A stretch of 38,915 nt of DNA, taken from the NCBI GenBank assembly GCA_016202645.1, contig JACQOF010000009.1, positions 1 through 38,915 of the forward strand, given 5' to 3'. This document shows positions 7,476-15,561 of this stretch, piece after piece (position 1 is the stretch's first letter; every line of letters starts with the position of its first letter). Under the pieces are notes generated by a model that had not been told where the DNA came from, made no database searches, and worked only from the letters and a program-made list of their open reading frames with translations. The stretch is from a bacterium (GTDB taxonomy: Bacteria; Lindowbacteria; 2-12-FULL-62-27). The position numbers and the translations under genes are program-made.

Positions 7476-9200
7476 AGGATCGCCTTTGTCTCCTCCGAAG
7501 TGCATCCCTTCTCCAAAACCGGCGGACTCGCCGACGTCTCCGGCGCCCTGCCGGCCGCCCTCGCCCGGATGGGACACGAGGTCGTCGTCATCACGCCCCT
7601 CTATCAGACAGTCGATCGGAAGTCGCATGGCCTGCGGATGCTGGCCGGCCGCGGCGAAATACCGGGACTCGGGGGGACGGAGATCTGGGAGGCGAGACTG
7701 CCATCGGGCGTTGGATGGAATGAGCGCGGCGGCGCGCGCGTGCTGTTCATCGCCACAGCGGCGTTCGAGCGGCCTGGCCTGTATCAGGAGGGCGGCAAGG
7801 ATTATCCGGACAACGATGTCCGGTTTTCCTTTTTTTCGCGCGCGTGTCTCACCCTCCTCAAACATCTTTCCTTCCGCCCCGACGCCTTTCATCTCAACGA
7901 CTGGCAGACAGCGCTGCTTCCTGTCTACCTCAAGACCATGCCGGCGGACGGCGGATTTTTTTCCGGGTCCGCGACGATTTTTTCCATCCATAATCTCGCC
8001 TATCAGGGTGTCTTCCCGGCGGACCGCTGGCGGACGCTGGACCTGCCGGACCGGTTCTTTCGAATATCGGGCTTGGAATTTTACGGCAAAATCAATTTCC
8101 TGAAAGGCGGAATCATCTTCTCGGACGTCCTCTCCACCGTCAGTCCGGGATATGCCCGGGAAATCTGCGCGAGAAGCGGCGGGGCGGGTCTGGAGGGAGT
8201 TCTGCGGTCGAGAAAGGAACATCTCTTCGGAATCCTCAATGGCATCGACTATGATGTCTGGAATCCAGCGCTTGGAAACGGCATTCCCGCCTACAGTCTT
8301 GAACGGCCGGAAGGGAAGGCCGCCGCGAAGGCCGTTCTCCAGGAAAAATCGGGCCTGCCGGCATCGGCCGACACACCCCTCTTCGGTTGTGTCACCCGAT
8401 TGGATCCCCAAAAAGGCTGTGACATCCTGCTCCAATCTCTCTTCCGCCTTCTGCCGAAAACGCGGATGCAGGTCGCGATCCTGGGCACCGGAGCCCACGA
8501 CCTGGAAATGGCCTTCGGCAATCTGGCGCGGAGGTTTCCCGGGAAAGTTTCCCTGAACCTGAAATTCGACAACGACCGGGCGCGGCTCATCTACGCCGGG
8601 AGCGACTTTTTTCTCATGCCCTCCAAATACGAACCCTGCGGACTCGGGCAGATGATAGCCATGGCCTACGGGACCATCCCCGTGGTACGTCTCACCGGGG
8701 GCCTCGCCAACTCGGTGCGGCCGTATCCCTCCTCCGGGAATGCCGCCACCGGAATCGGGTTTTCGGAATATTCCGCCGAAGCCCTGATCCACGCCGTTTC
8801 GCGGGCGATCGCGCTCCGTCGGGACACAAATAACTATTTATTTGTCCGGAAAAATGCTATGCTCACCCGCTTTACTTGGGCGGGCGCGGCGGACGCGTAC
8901 GTGGATTTGTACGCGCGCGCCGCTCAGATTCAACGGAAAGGAGGCGATGAACGAATGGCGGTTGCACTACAGGAAAAACAGGCGGCGACATCCCTTGTCT
9001 ACGAAGTCGGGGCTAACGCCGGCAAGGTGTATCAATACCTGACCAAAAAGCAGGACGGCGATACGCCGGCCCAGATCGCGAAAAGCTCGGGTCTGGAACC
9101 GGTGCACTGTGCCATGGCCATAGGATGGCTGGCTCGAGAAAACAACGTGGTGATCGAGAAGGTCGGCCGAAAAGTCCAGGTCCGTCTGATCAAGCGGTAA
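7473..9200 (+). CDS. glgA: Glycogen synthase fused to a C-terminal winged-helix domain
   Basis: Residues 1 to about 490 are a GT5 bacterial glycogen synthase that adds glucose from ADP-glucose (or UDP-glucose) to alpha-1,4-glucan. Lys15 in SKTGGLADV binds the nucleotide sugar; HLNDWQT, NGIDYDVWNP and PSKYEPCGLGQ (Glu387) follow. The usual protein ends about there. Here the frame continues without a stop into 81 more residues, starting MAVALQEKQ at 8955 and ending VQVRLIKR. These look like the small stand-alone winged-helix domain of the DUF2582 type. GGAAAGGAGG at 8935-8944 lies 10 bases before that internal ATG, so the small protein may also be made separately. Either this is a true fusion or a lost stop codon (or a sequence error) joined two genes. 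It follows galT by 48 bases. Confidence 0.9.
   Translation: MRIAFVSSEVHPFSKTGGLADVSGALPAALARMGHEVVVITPLYQTVDRKSHGLRMLAGRGEIPGLGGTEIWEARLPSGVGWNERGGARVLFIATAAFERPGLYQEGGKDYPDNDVRFSFFSRACLTLLKHLSFRPDAFHLNDWQTALLPVYLKTMPADGGFFSGSATIFSIHNLAYQGVFPADRWRTLDLPDRFFRISGLEFYGKINFLKGGIIFSDVLSTVSPGYAREICARSGGAGLEGVLRSRKEHLFGILNGIDYDVWNPALGNGIPAYSLERPEGKAAAKAVLQEKSGLPASADTPLFGCVTRLDPQKGCDILLQSLFRLLPKTRMQVAILGTGAHDLEMAFGNLARRFPGKVSLNLKFDNDRARLIYAGSDFFLMPSKYEPCGLGQMIAMAYGTIPVVRLTGGLANSVRPYPSSGNAATGIGFSEYSAEALIHAVSRAIALRRDTNNYLFVRKNAMLTRFTWAGAADAYVDLYARAAQIQRKGGDERMAVALQEKQAATSLVYEVGANAGKVYQYLTKKQDGDTPAQIAKSSGLEPVHCAMAIGWLARENNVVIEKVGRKVQVRLIKR
8935..8957 (+). promoter_or_regulatory. Internal ribosome-binding site and start codon inside the glgA fusion
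   Basis: GGAAAGGAGG at 8935-8944 is the strongest Shine-Dalgarno-like sequence noted in this part of the window. ATG at 8955-8957 lies in the glgA frame and starts an 81-residue winged-helix protein. This would let the DNA-binding-type domain be translated alone as well as on the end of glycogen synthase. The site is seen directly; its use is inferred. Confidence 0.6.
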
Positions 9201-9204
9201 TCGG

Positions 9205-9909
9205 TTGAAAAAGTCCTGGATTATTGCGCTTTCCGTCGTGGGCGTCATCGCCGTCACCGGGGGTGTCGCCTTCTTTTTTTGGGATGACCTGAGTCTGCTC
9301 TTCGGAAACGAATCCAAATCGGCGGCGGTCCCGGCCGGCGAGGTCAGCCTGGTCCTCGATTTCGAGGGCGGCGGCGACCCCGGATCCGCAGCCAGCCCGC
9401 CTGTGCGGGAAGTCTCACCGATGCCCGCGGAGACCGGAGACGCCGGCGCGGCGGATGCAACGGAGGAGGCAACCGACGACCTGTCCTTTGACGAGGTTGC
9501 AGAGGAGAAAGAGTCCCCGGCGCCTGCCCCGGAGGAACCCGCGCCTGCGCCACCGAAAAAAGCGGAGCCTGCGCCGACCCTGACCCGCGCGGCCGAACCT
9601 CCGCCCGCGCCGAAGCGCCAGGAATCGCGTCCCAAGCCCGAGCCGGTTCTGGAGTCCTCGTCCGTCAGTCTCCAGAAAAAAGTCCAGGGGCTGTTGGCCC
9701 GGAAAAATCACGCCGAGGCGCAGCGGCTCATGAATTCCCACCTGTCCGAACATCCGGACGACGGCGATGTTCACTTTCTGATGGGTTTTTCGCTCGTTCA
9801 GCAGAACCGGCCGGCCCAAGCCATCCCGCATTTTCAAAGGGCGGCCCGGGACGCGAAGGTCGCGCACGTCCGCCAGATGGCGGAACAGTACATCCGGAAA
9901 CTCCGCTGA
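9205..9909 (+). CDS. Membrane-anchored TPR-type protein with Pro/Ala/Glu-rich linker
   Basis: A 234-residue protein with a signal anchor at about residues 5-27 (WIIALSVVGVIAVTGGVAFFF). A long disordered linker rich in Ala, Pro and Glu follows (about 40-150, with PAPAPEEPAPAPPKK). The C-terminal helical part, from about 153, contains a TPR-like unit (VHFLMGFSLVQQNRPAQAIPHFQRA). Such proteins span the periplasm and serve as scaffolds; no specific partner can be named. The start is TTG 9205, four bases after the glgA stop. The ABC ATPase begins five bases after its end, so these are probably one transcript. Confidence 0.75.
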   Translation: MKKSWIIALSVVGVIAVTGGVAFFFWDDLSLLFGNESKSAAVPAGEVSLVLDFEGGGDPGSAASPPVREVSPMPAETGDAGAADATEEATDDLSFDEVAEEKESPAPAPEEPAPAPPKKAEPAPTLTRAAEPPPAPKRQESRPKPEPVLESSSVSLQKKVQGLLARKNHAEAQRLMNSHLSEHPDDGDVHFLMGFSLVQQNRPAQAIPHFQRAARDAKVAHVRQMAEQYIRKLR

Positions 9910-9914
9910 GACCC

Positions 9915-10640
9915 ATGGCATTCCTCGATGTGACGTCTCTGACCAAGCGCTTCGGCCCAAGCGTCGCGGTCGAGTCATTGGACCTCCGGATCGACGCGGG
10001 AGAAATTTACGCCCTCCTCGGGCCGAACGGCGCCGGCAAGACCACAACGCTCCGCATGATCGCCGGGATCACGCCGCCGACATTCGGAGAAATACGGGTG
10101 GGCGGGGCGGATCTGTTGACGGAACCGACCGTCGCCAAATCGAGGTTCTTCTTTATCCCCGACCGGCCCTACCTATATCAGAAACTCACAGGCCGGGAAT
10201 ATCTGGAATTTCTGGTCAATATCTACGATCGAGGAAATCTGGACACGATCGTGGAACTCATGGAGGATTTTGAAATGTCCGACCGCCTGGATCATTTGAT
10301 TGAATCGTATTCACACGGCATGCGCCAAAAATTGCTCCTCGGCGCGGCCTTCCTCATCAACCCGCCCCTCCTGCTCATCGACGAGCCTCTGGTGGGGCTG
10401 GATCCGAGAAGCGCGCGCGTGCTCCGGACAAAAATCGTTGACTTCGCGCGCGGTGATCATATGGCGCTCATCTCAACGCACCAGCTGGCGCTGGCTGAAA
10501 TGATTGCAACCCGGATCGGCATTCTGGACCGCGGGCGGCTCATTCTGGAGGGCGGGCCGCGTGAAATTCAGGAGCGGCATTCGGCGGGGACCCTGGAGCA
10601 GGCGTTTCTGGAGCTGACCGCCAAAGAGGGGGCTGTATGA
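9915..10640 (+). CDS. ABC transporter ATP-binding protein, ABC-2 type, no permease nearby
   Basis: A 241-residue ATPase subunit of an ABC-2-type exporter or of a membrane-complex regulator. Walker A GPNGAGKT is at residues 36-43, Walker B LLLIDEPLVGLD at about 153-164, and the switch His in STHQ. The signature motif is YSHGMRQK instead of LSGGQ, which is common in the CcmA/ABC-2 group (YSxGM). No membrane permease is encoded in the window beside it, so its partner is elsewhere or it works with a soluble or membrane partner here. The stop overlaps the start of the helicase gene (ATGA). Confidence 0.88.
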   Translation: MAFLDVTSLTKRFGPSVAVESLDLRIDAGEIYALLGPNGAGKTTTLRMIAGITPPTFGEIRVGGADLLTEPTVAKSRFFFIPDRPYLYQKLTGREYLEFLVNIYDRGNLDTIVELMEDFEMSDRLDHLIESYSHGMRQKLLLGAAFLINPPLLLIDEPLVGLDPRSARVLRTKIVDFARGDHMALISTHQLALAEMIATRIGILDRGRLILEGGPREIQERHSAGTLEQAFLELTAKEGAV

Positions 10641-11878
10641 CGGCCGATCCGAAACCGTTTTCCAACTTCGCGGAACTGGAAGTCCCGGCGCCCCTCAAGG
10701 AGAATCTTGAAAGACTGGGATTGCGGGATCCCACGCCCATTCAGGCCCAGGCCATCCCGAAAATCCTGGTGGGGAAAGACCTCATCGGGCAGTCCCAGAC
10801 CGGCAGCGGCAAGACCGCCGCGTATCTCGTGCCGGTGATCGCCCGCCTCGATTTTCAGTCTCCCGTCGTACAGGCCATCGTCCTCACGCCGACGAGGGAA
10901 CTGTGCGTCCAAGTGGCGGAAGTCGCGAACGATCTGGTGTTCAACACGGGTCTAAGAGTCATGGCGATCTTCGGCGGATTTTCGCTCGAAATCCAGGCCG
11001 CCGCGCTCCGCCAAGGCGTCCAGCTCGTCCTCGGAACGCCGGGCCGGGTCAAGGATCTCATCATGCGGGAGAGACTGGATTTGAGCCAGGTGAAGCATTT
11101 CATTCTCGACGAAGCGGACGAGATGCTGGACATGGGATTTTTAAACGACATCACCTACATCGCCAACCGCACGCCCAAGGTCCGCCAGAACCTGCTGTTT
11201 TCAGCGACGATGGCGCCGCCCGTGAAACAGCTCATCAACGATTACATGAACACCCCCGAACATATCGCCATCGAGCAAGTCACCCGGACCGCCGACACCA
11301 TCTCGCACAAACTGGTCCGGGCCGGCGGCCGGGAAAAGGACATGACCCTGCGCGCGATCCTGAACGACCTCAAGCCCGACGCCGCCCTCATTTTCAGCAA
11401 TAAAAAACACGCCGTCTCCGGCATTGCCCGATCCCTGAAGGGTCTTCCCATGACGGTCGAATACCTGCACGGCGGACTGGAACAGGAGGAGCGCATGCGC
11501 ATCATGAGACATTTCCGGGCGGGCCGGATCCAGGTCCTCGTCTGCACGGACGTCGCCGCGCGCGGCCTCGATGTGCTCTCCGTTTCCCTCGTCGTCAACT
11601 ACGACCTTCCGCCCGACCCCGACGTCTATATCCACCGCGTCGGCCGGACCGGCCGCATCGGCGAAAAAGGCCTCGCCATCAGTCTCGTCGGCCCGCATGA
11701 ACAGTATCTCCTCGGCCGCGTGGAATCTCACGCACGCATCCGGCTGGAACCCTACGACACCTCCCGCCTGAACATCCAGCAGGGCGGCGGAAGATCCGAA
11801 GGCCCGCGGCATGGGCGGGGACCGAGAGACAGGCACGGCAGACCCGACAGACCCCACGGACACCGCAAGCGACGCTGA
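10637..11878 (+). CDS. DEAD-box ATP-dependent RNA helicase
   Basis: A 413-residue RNA helicase of the RhlE/DeaD kind that unwinds short RNA duplexes, probably in ribosome assembly or mRNA decay. A Q-motif (PTPIQAQAIP) is at residues 33-42, motif I SQTGSGKT at 53-60, DEAD at 158-161, SAT in FSATM, then a helicase C domain with ARGLDVL and HRVGRTGR. The last 30 residues are a basic Gly/Arg/His-rich tail (HGRGPRDRHGRPDRPHGHRK), typical of an RNA-binding extension. The start overlaps the ABC ATPase stop. The C/G-rich repeat pair follows, and the next gene converges on it. Confidence 0.93.
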   Translation: MTADPKPFSNFAELEVPAPLKENLERLGLRDPTPIQAQAIPKILVGKDLIGQSQTGSGKTAAYLVPVIARLDFQSPVVQAIVLTPTRELCVQVAEVANDLVFNTGLRVMAIFGGFSLEIQAAALRQGVQLVLGTPGRVKDLIMRERLDLSQVKHFILDEADEMLDMGFLNDITYIANRTPKVRQNLLFSATMAPPVKQLINDYMNTPEHIAIEQVTRTADTISHKLVRAGGREKDMTLRAILNDLKPDAALIFSNKKHAVSGIARSLKGLPMTVEYLHGGLEQEERMRIMRHFRAGRIQVLVCTDVAARGLDVLSVSLVVNYDLPPDPDVYIHRVGRTGRIGEKGLAISLVGPHEQYLLGRVESHARIRLEPYDTSRLNIQQGGGRSEGPRHGRGPRDRHGRPDRPHGHRKRR

Positions 11879-11920
11879 CCGACCCGTTTCGATCCTATTG
11901 ACGGCAGTGTATTCAAATTC

Positions 11921-11960
11921 ACCTCTTCCCCCCCTTGAGGGGGAAGCTGGATGGGGGGTT
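11921..11960 (-). repeat. C/G-rich palindromic intergenic repeat, copy 2 (reverse orientation)
   Basis: Read on the minus strand this is a C-run, CTTCCCCCTCAAGGGGG and a purine tail, the same plan as the copies at 2919-2955 and 11971-12007 with a few substitutions. With copy 3 it forms a head-to-head pair in the gap between the convergent helicase and membrane-protein genes. The pair may act as a two-way transcription barrier, though there is no T-run for a classical terminator. Confidence 0.7.
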
Positions 11961-11970
11961 TCCGGGCGGA

Positions 11971-12007
11971 GTTCCCCCCTCCCAACCTCCCCCTCAAGGG
12001 GGGAGGA
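11971..12007 (+). repeat. C/G-rich palindromic intergenic repeat, copy 3
   Basis: This copy is almost identical to copy 1 at 2919-2955 (CCTCCCCCTCAAGGGGGG core and GGAGGA right flank) and inverted relative to copy 2. The whole gap 11879-12027 holds nothing else recognisable: no ORF, tRNA or T-tailed terminator. Confidence 0.75.
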
Positions 12008-12027
12008 TGAAATTAGAAATGCTGAGG

Positions 12028-14028
12028 TCAATAATGAGCGGGGTCTATTTTACAAATCGTATAAAACCGGTTTTGAAAAACGATAGGCAGTTCAAAGCGC
12101 TGTTTCAGTGAGTTCTGGTACACGGCATACGCGACTCGCGGGTATGTTTTCCCGATGCGGCGGATCGTCTCCGGGGGCAGATCGGAAAAACGGGCGGACA
12201 GATGTGCGGCGCGCTTCGACGCCGTCCTGGGTTTGAATTCCGAGATCGTCAGCGTCAACGCTTCAAAGCGATTCATGATTTCCTCATAGAGAAACGGGTT
12301 CATCCGCATGAAGGATACGTCCGCCCACTCAAAAAAAACGTCCCGTCTGGCATGCGTCCGAAATCCGACCAGAAGCGGGTCGACCAGAAATTCCGCGTCC
12401 TTCGGTGTGCTCCGGTACGCCCAGTCCTGGACATCCCGGAAGGCCTGAATCTTTTCGTCGCGGGCCAGGCGGCCGGTACACTGCTCGGCGCTTTTGGCCA
12501 GGCAGAGGCCCACCATCAAACCCACGAGGATCATCCGCCCGGCGCCGGGGAGATCGTTCCGAATCAATTCTGGAATACCCGCGCCGGCCGCCATTCCGAA
12601 GACGACCACCCCGATCTGCCACGGCTCCAGCGGCAGGTAGGAACCCAGATAGAGAAAACTGAATATGCGCGAAACCGGAAACGGAAGCCTGTCCGCCGGG
12701 AGAGCAACCGCGGCAAGCGGCAGGACAAAGGCAACCAGCGACAAACCGATGCGCCACCCCCGCGCCGCCGCATTTGATGGATGTCCGGAACGGGTCAGAT
12801 AAAGCTCGACCAAAATCAGCCCGATGGGAATCACAGGCAGGGCGTCCTGCGAGAAAAATGTGGCGCACAGTATCCACGCCGCCAATCCCCGTGTATAGAT
12901 CCCGGAACCGGGGTTGACGATGAAGGCGTACAACACGAAAAAAAATGGGACGATCAGCAGAACCGTCAGCGGCGAAAACGCCCGGAACGGGCCGAATTTG
13001 ATGACCGCGAATACGGGGAAAATTTCGACGAAAACAAACGCAGCGGATAGAAAAACCAGGTAGGTAACGGCCAGCACCCTGAATATTTTTTGCCGGTCCG
13101 CATCCGGACGCTGAGCGCCGGCCGGATCAGCCGCTCCGCGGCCCCAAGTGCCGGCGCCTCCGGCGCCGGCCCAGCTCATAGCCAGGAGTAGCAGAAAAAC
13201 CAAATACCTGGACGGATGCCACTCGCTCGGATAGGAGTGGTGAGGCTCCCGGATTTTCAACATTTCGATTACCTGGTCGATCGGCGCCGCGCCCCAGTTG
13301 GCGTACGATCCCATGGGCGTTGGCAGAATAAAGATCAGGTAGGGCAGGGATCCGACAAGTCCGGCCAGGAATGACGTCCAGAAAATTCGCGCGAGATTCG
13401 GATTTGATTTTTCCTTCCAGAGAACCGCCAACGGGATCACCGCCAGGGACACGGCCGCATAGCCGGGATGGGCGCACAGAGTCAATCCGATGCAGAACCC
13501 CGCCCACGGATACCGGCCGGCCATCAGCGCGGCCAGCGTCAGCATCGAACACGCAACGCCGTAATATGCGACCAGCAGAGACCGGGTCGTCTGCGCATGG
13601 TAGGCCGGGCCCGACATGGCGGCGTCCGAAAAAACAAAATAGGCTGCCGCCAGCACGGGCAACCACGGATCGGGGTGCTTCCAAGCCCTGGCCAGGGCGT
13701 AGATTCCGCACACACTCAGAAGAATCAGCAGAAACCCCATGGATTCCATCAGGATGTTCGGATCGACGTGACAGGTTCGGTACAGCCAGGACGGAAGGAG
13801 AGCGTAGAAGGTCGGCCAGTTCGAAAAGAAACCTTCGCTGTAGTGATCCAGAGAAATCTCACCCGCGTCAAAATAGACTTTTAACAGAACTTCCTCAACC
13901 GTCGCGCTCTGTTTCAGGTAAAAATCGCCCTGTTGGGAAAAATAAGAAACCGCGGTCAGGCAGAGCAACAGGAGCGCCGCGCGCCGAAACGGGAGCGCGG
14001 GTGGATTCGGGGCGCCTTCGATTGACAT
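12028..14028 (-). CDS. Large multi-pass membrane protein, GT-C-like, unknown function
   Basis: A 666-residue integral membrane protein with roughly 11-13 hydrophobic helices. The first is at about residues 17-32 (AALLLLCLTAVSYFSQ), and the helices are followed by a soluble C-terminal domain of about 130 residues with Arg, Glu and Tyr. An acidic loop after the first helix and many membrane spans recall GT-C glycosyltransferases that use lipid-linked sugars, but I see no diagnostic motif and the family is unknown to me. The start is ATG at 14028 (MSIEGAP); a GTG at 14100 would add 24 residues that look non-coding. The loop at about residues 310-320 (GAGTWGRGAADPAG) is encoded by the 33 bp dispersed sequence. 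It is divergent from the aminotransferase gene and may supply the membrane step for that cluster (inference). Confidence 0.75.
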   Translation of the reverse strand: MSIEGAPNPPALPFRRAALLLLCLTAVSYFSQQGDFYLKQSATVEEVLLKVYFDAGEISLDHYSEGFFSNWPTFYALLPSWLYRTCHVDPNILMESMGFLLILLSVCGIYALARAWKHPDPWLPVLAAAYFVFSDAAMSGPAYHAQTTRSLLVAYYGVACSMLTLAALMAGRYPWAGFCIGLTLCAHPGYAAVSLAVIPLAVLWKEKSNPNLARIFWTSFLAGLVGSLPYLIFILPTPMGSYANWGAAPIDQVIEMLKIREPHHSYPSEWHPSRYLVFLLLLAMSWAGAGGAGTWGRGAADPAGAQRPDADRQKIFRVLAVTYLVFLSAAFVFVEIFPVFAVIKFGPFRAFSPLTVLLIVPFFFVLYAFIVNPGSGIYTRGLAAWILCATFFSQDALPVIPIGLILVELYLTRSGHPSNAAARGWRIGLSLVAFVLPLAAVALPADRLPFPVSRIFSFLYLGSYLPLEPWQIGVVVFGMAAGAGIPELIRNDLPGAGRMILVGLMVGLCLAKSAEQCTGRLARDEKIQAFRDVQDWAYRSTPKDAEFLVDPLLVGFRTHARRDVFFEWADVSFMRMNPFLYEEIMNRFEALTLTISEFKPRTASKRAAHLSARFSDLPPETIRRIGKTYPRVAYAVYQNSLKQRFELPIVFQNRFYTICKIDPAHY
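13124..13170 (+). repeat. 33 bp dispersed sequence inside a gene, copy 2, plus adjoining hairpin
   Basis: Bases 13124-13156 match 5731-5763 at 31 of 33 positions. They overlap a perfect 9 bp stem, GCCGGCGCC (13150-13158) with GGCGCCGGC (13162-13170), around a three-base loop. In the host gene, read on the minus strand, the block encodes a Gly/Ala-rich hydrophilic loop between membrane helices. That is where an inserted short element could be tolerated. Confidence 0.6.
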
Positions 14029-14039
14029 ATATGGGGATG

Positions 14040-14069
14040 TTGTTACATTCTGCCTTTTGGTTTTACAAT
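14040..14069 (+). promoter_or_regulatory. Candidate sigma70-type promoter for the aminotransferase cluster
   Basis: TTGTTA (14040-14045) and TACAAT (14064-14069) are separated by 18 bases and lie about 50 bases before the ATG at 14119. The -10 box matches consensus at five of six positions and the -35 at four of six. It is in the AT-richer gap between divergent genes, where a promoter is expected. No equally good candidate was seen for the minus-strand gene. Confidence 0.4.
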
Positions 14070-14118
14070 AGCGCGTGAATGGAGTTGATGACCACGTCAC
14101 AGATGAAACCGGAACGAT

Positions 14119-15561
14119 ATGCCTGATCCAAAACTATGGGGGCTTGAGGATGTCGAACGCCTTTCGGCGGACGGCATCCGGGATGTCCACGAAACACACG
14201 TCAATCCGGGCCAGCTCAAATATACCCGCATGCTCGGGTTTGACCGGATCCGGATTGACCGCGCCCGCGGCGCCCATTACTTCACGCCGGACGGAACACC
14301 CCTCCTGGATTTCATGGGCGGGTTCGGGTCGGTGAACATCGGGCATAACCATCCCCGCATTCTCGCGCTGAGCCGGAGATTCCAGGAGGCCCTGCACCAC
14401 GACATCTCGCAGACGTTCCTCTCCGCATACGCGGCGGGGTTGGTCCACAACCTCGCGGAACTCGCGCCCGGCGATCTTGATTTTGTTTTCCTCGGGAATA
14501 CCGGGTCGGAGGTGATGGAGGCCGCCATCAAGCTGGCTGAACAATATCAGGGCCCGGATCGGACCCGGACGCTCTACGCGAAGAACTCCTTTCATGGAAA
14601 AAGCAAAGGCGCTCTCTCCGTCACAGACTCGGCCCTTCTCCGCGGCCATTTTCGGCTGATCGAGGAACCGCCCGCTGTCCCATTCGGAGACGCCGATGCG
14701 CTTGAGGCCGCGCTCGCCGCCGACCCGCGGATCGGCGCGGTCGTGCTGGAAACCATTCAGGGCGGCGCCGGCATTGTCGTGCCGCCCGCCGGTTATTTCT
14801 CCCGCGTTCGGGACATCTGCAATCAACGAAAGGTCCTGCTGGTGTTGGACGAAGTCCAGTGCGGACTGGGCCGCACCGGAAAATTTTTCGCGTTTGAACA
14901 TGAAGGCATCATCCCGGACGTGGTTGCCGTCGCCAAATCTCTCGGTGGGGCCAAGGCCGCCGTTGCCGCGTACATCGCGCGGCGGGACGTCTATCTGAAA
15001 GCGTACGGAGATCCAAAAACCTCCATCATCCACGGGTTTTCAACATTTGGCGGGATGGGGGAGGGAAGCGCCATTGCGATGGAGGCCGTTAAAATCATTC
15101 ATGAGGAAAAACTGGCGGAGCGGGCCGGCCAGACCGGCGAATACCTGATGACCCGGCTAAGAGAGCTGAAGGACCGGTATCCCTCTCTCATCAAGGATGT
15201 CCGGGGACGGGGGCTGATGGTTGGCGTTGAGTTCCAGGGAATCGGGCATGCCACGTTGAGCGCGATCAAGCCCCTGGCCGCCATGCTGGATGATCGGCTC
15301 CAGGGCGGCCTGCCGGGATTGATCGGCGCTCTGCTCTGCGCGGATTACCGCATTGTCGTAGCCTTCACCGAATACAACCGGAACGTCATCCGCTTGGAAC
15401 CTCCCTTGGTGCTCCGGCGCGAGGACGTGGACTACTTCATCCAATGCCTGGATGCCCTCCTCTCCAAAGGTCCGGTCGGGCTTGTCATGCGGTTCATGGC
15501 GCGGCGGCAGAATTTCGACGCGCAGCCCATCGACACGCCTCCCGTACCGCCGAATGGATAG
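14119..15561 (+). CDS. Class III PLP-dependent aminotransferase
   Basis: A 480-residue fold-type I aminotransferase of the ornithine / acetylornithine / putrescine class, which transfers an amino group to an aldehyde or ketone end of a small molecule. The N-terminal part has LLDFMGGFGSVNIGHNHP, then GNTGSEVMEAAIKLA for phosphate binding, LVLDEVQCGLGRTG with the PLP Asp, and the Schiff-base Lys273 in VAVAKSLGG. FSTFGG follows. It carries a C-terminal tail of about 40 residues beyond the usual end. It heads a run of overlapping genes including a deacetylase, radical SAM and glycosyltransferase. It may therefore install an amino group on a sugar or lipid head rather than serve arginine metabolism; this is inference. 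The stop overlaps the next start. Confidence 0.9.
   Translation: MPDPKLWGLEDVERLSADGIRDVHETHVNPGQLKYTRMLGFDRIRIDRARGAHYFTPDGTPLLDFMGGFGSVNIGHNHPRILALSRRFQEALHHDISQTFLSAYAAGLVHNLAELAPGDLDFVFLGNTGSEVMEAAIKLAEQYQGPDRTRTLYAKNSFHGKSKGALSVTDSALLRGHFRLIEEPPAVPFGDADALEAALAADPRIGAVVLETIQGGAGIVVPPAGYFSRVRDICNQRKVLLVLDEVQCGLGRTGKFFAFEHEGIIPDVVAVAKSLGGAKAAVAAYIARRDVYLKAYGDPKTSIIHGFSTFGGMGEGSAIAMEAVKIIHEEKLAERAGQTGEYLMTRLRELKDRYPSLIKDVRGRGLMVGVEFQGIGHATLSAIKPLAAMLDDRLQGGLPGLIGALLCADYRIVVAFTEYNRNVIRLEPPLVLRREDVDYFIQCLDALLSKGPVGLVMRFMARRQNFDAQPIDTPPVPPNG

Noticed and set aside
6870-8792. A 640-codon open frame on the minus strand
   Set aside because: It lies opposite galT and glgA, both strongly supported. 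The product has no recognisable motif, and the length is a by-product of high GC and codon bias.
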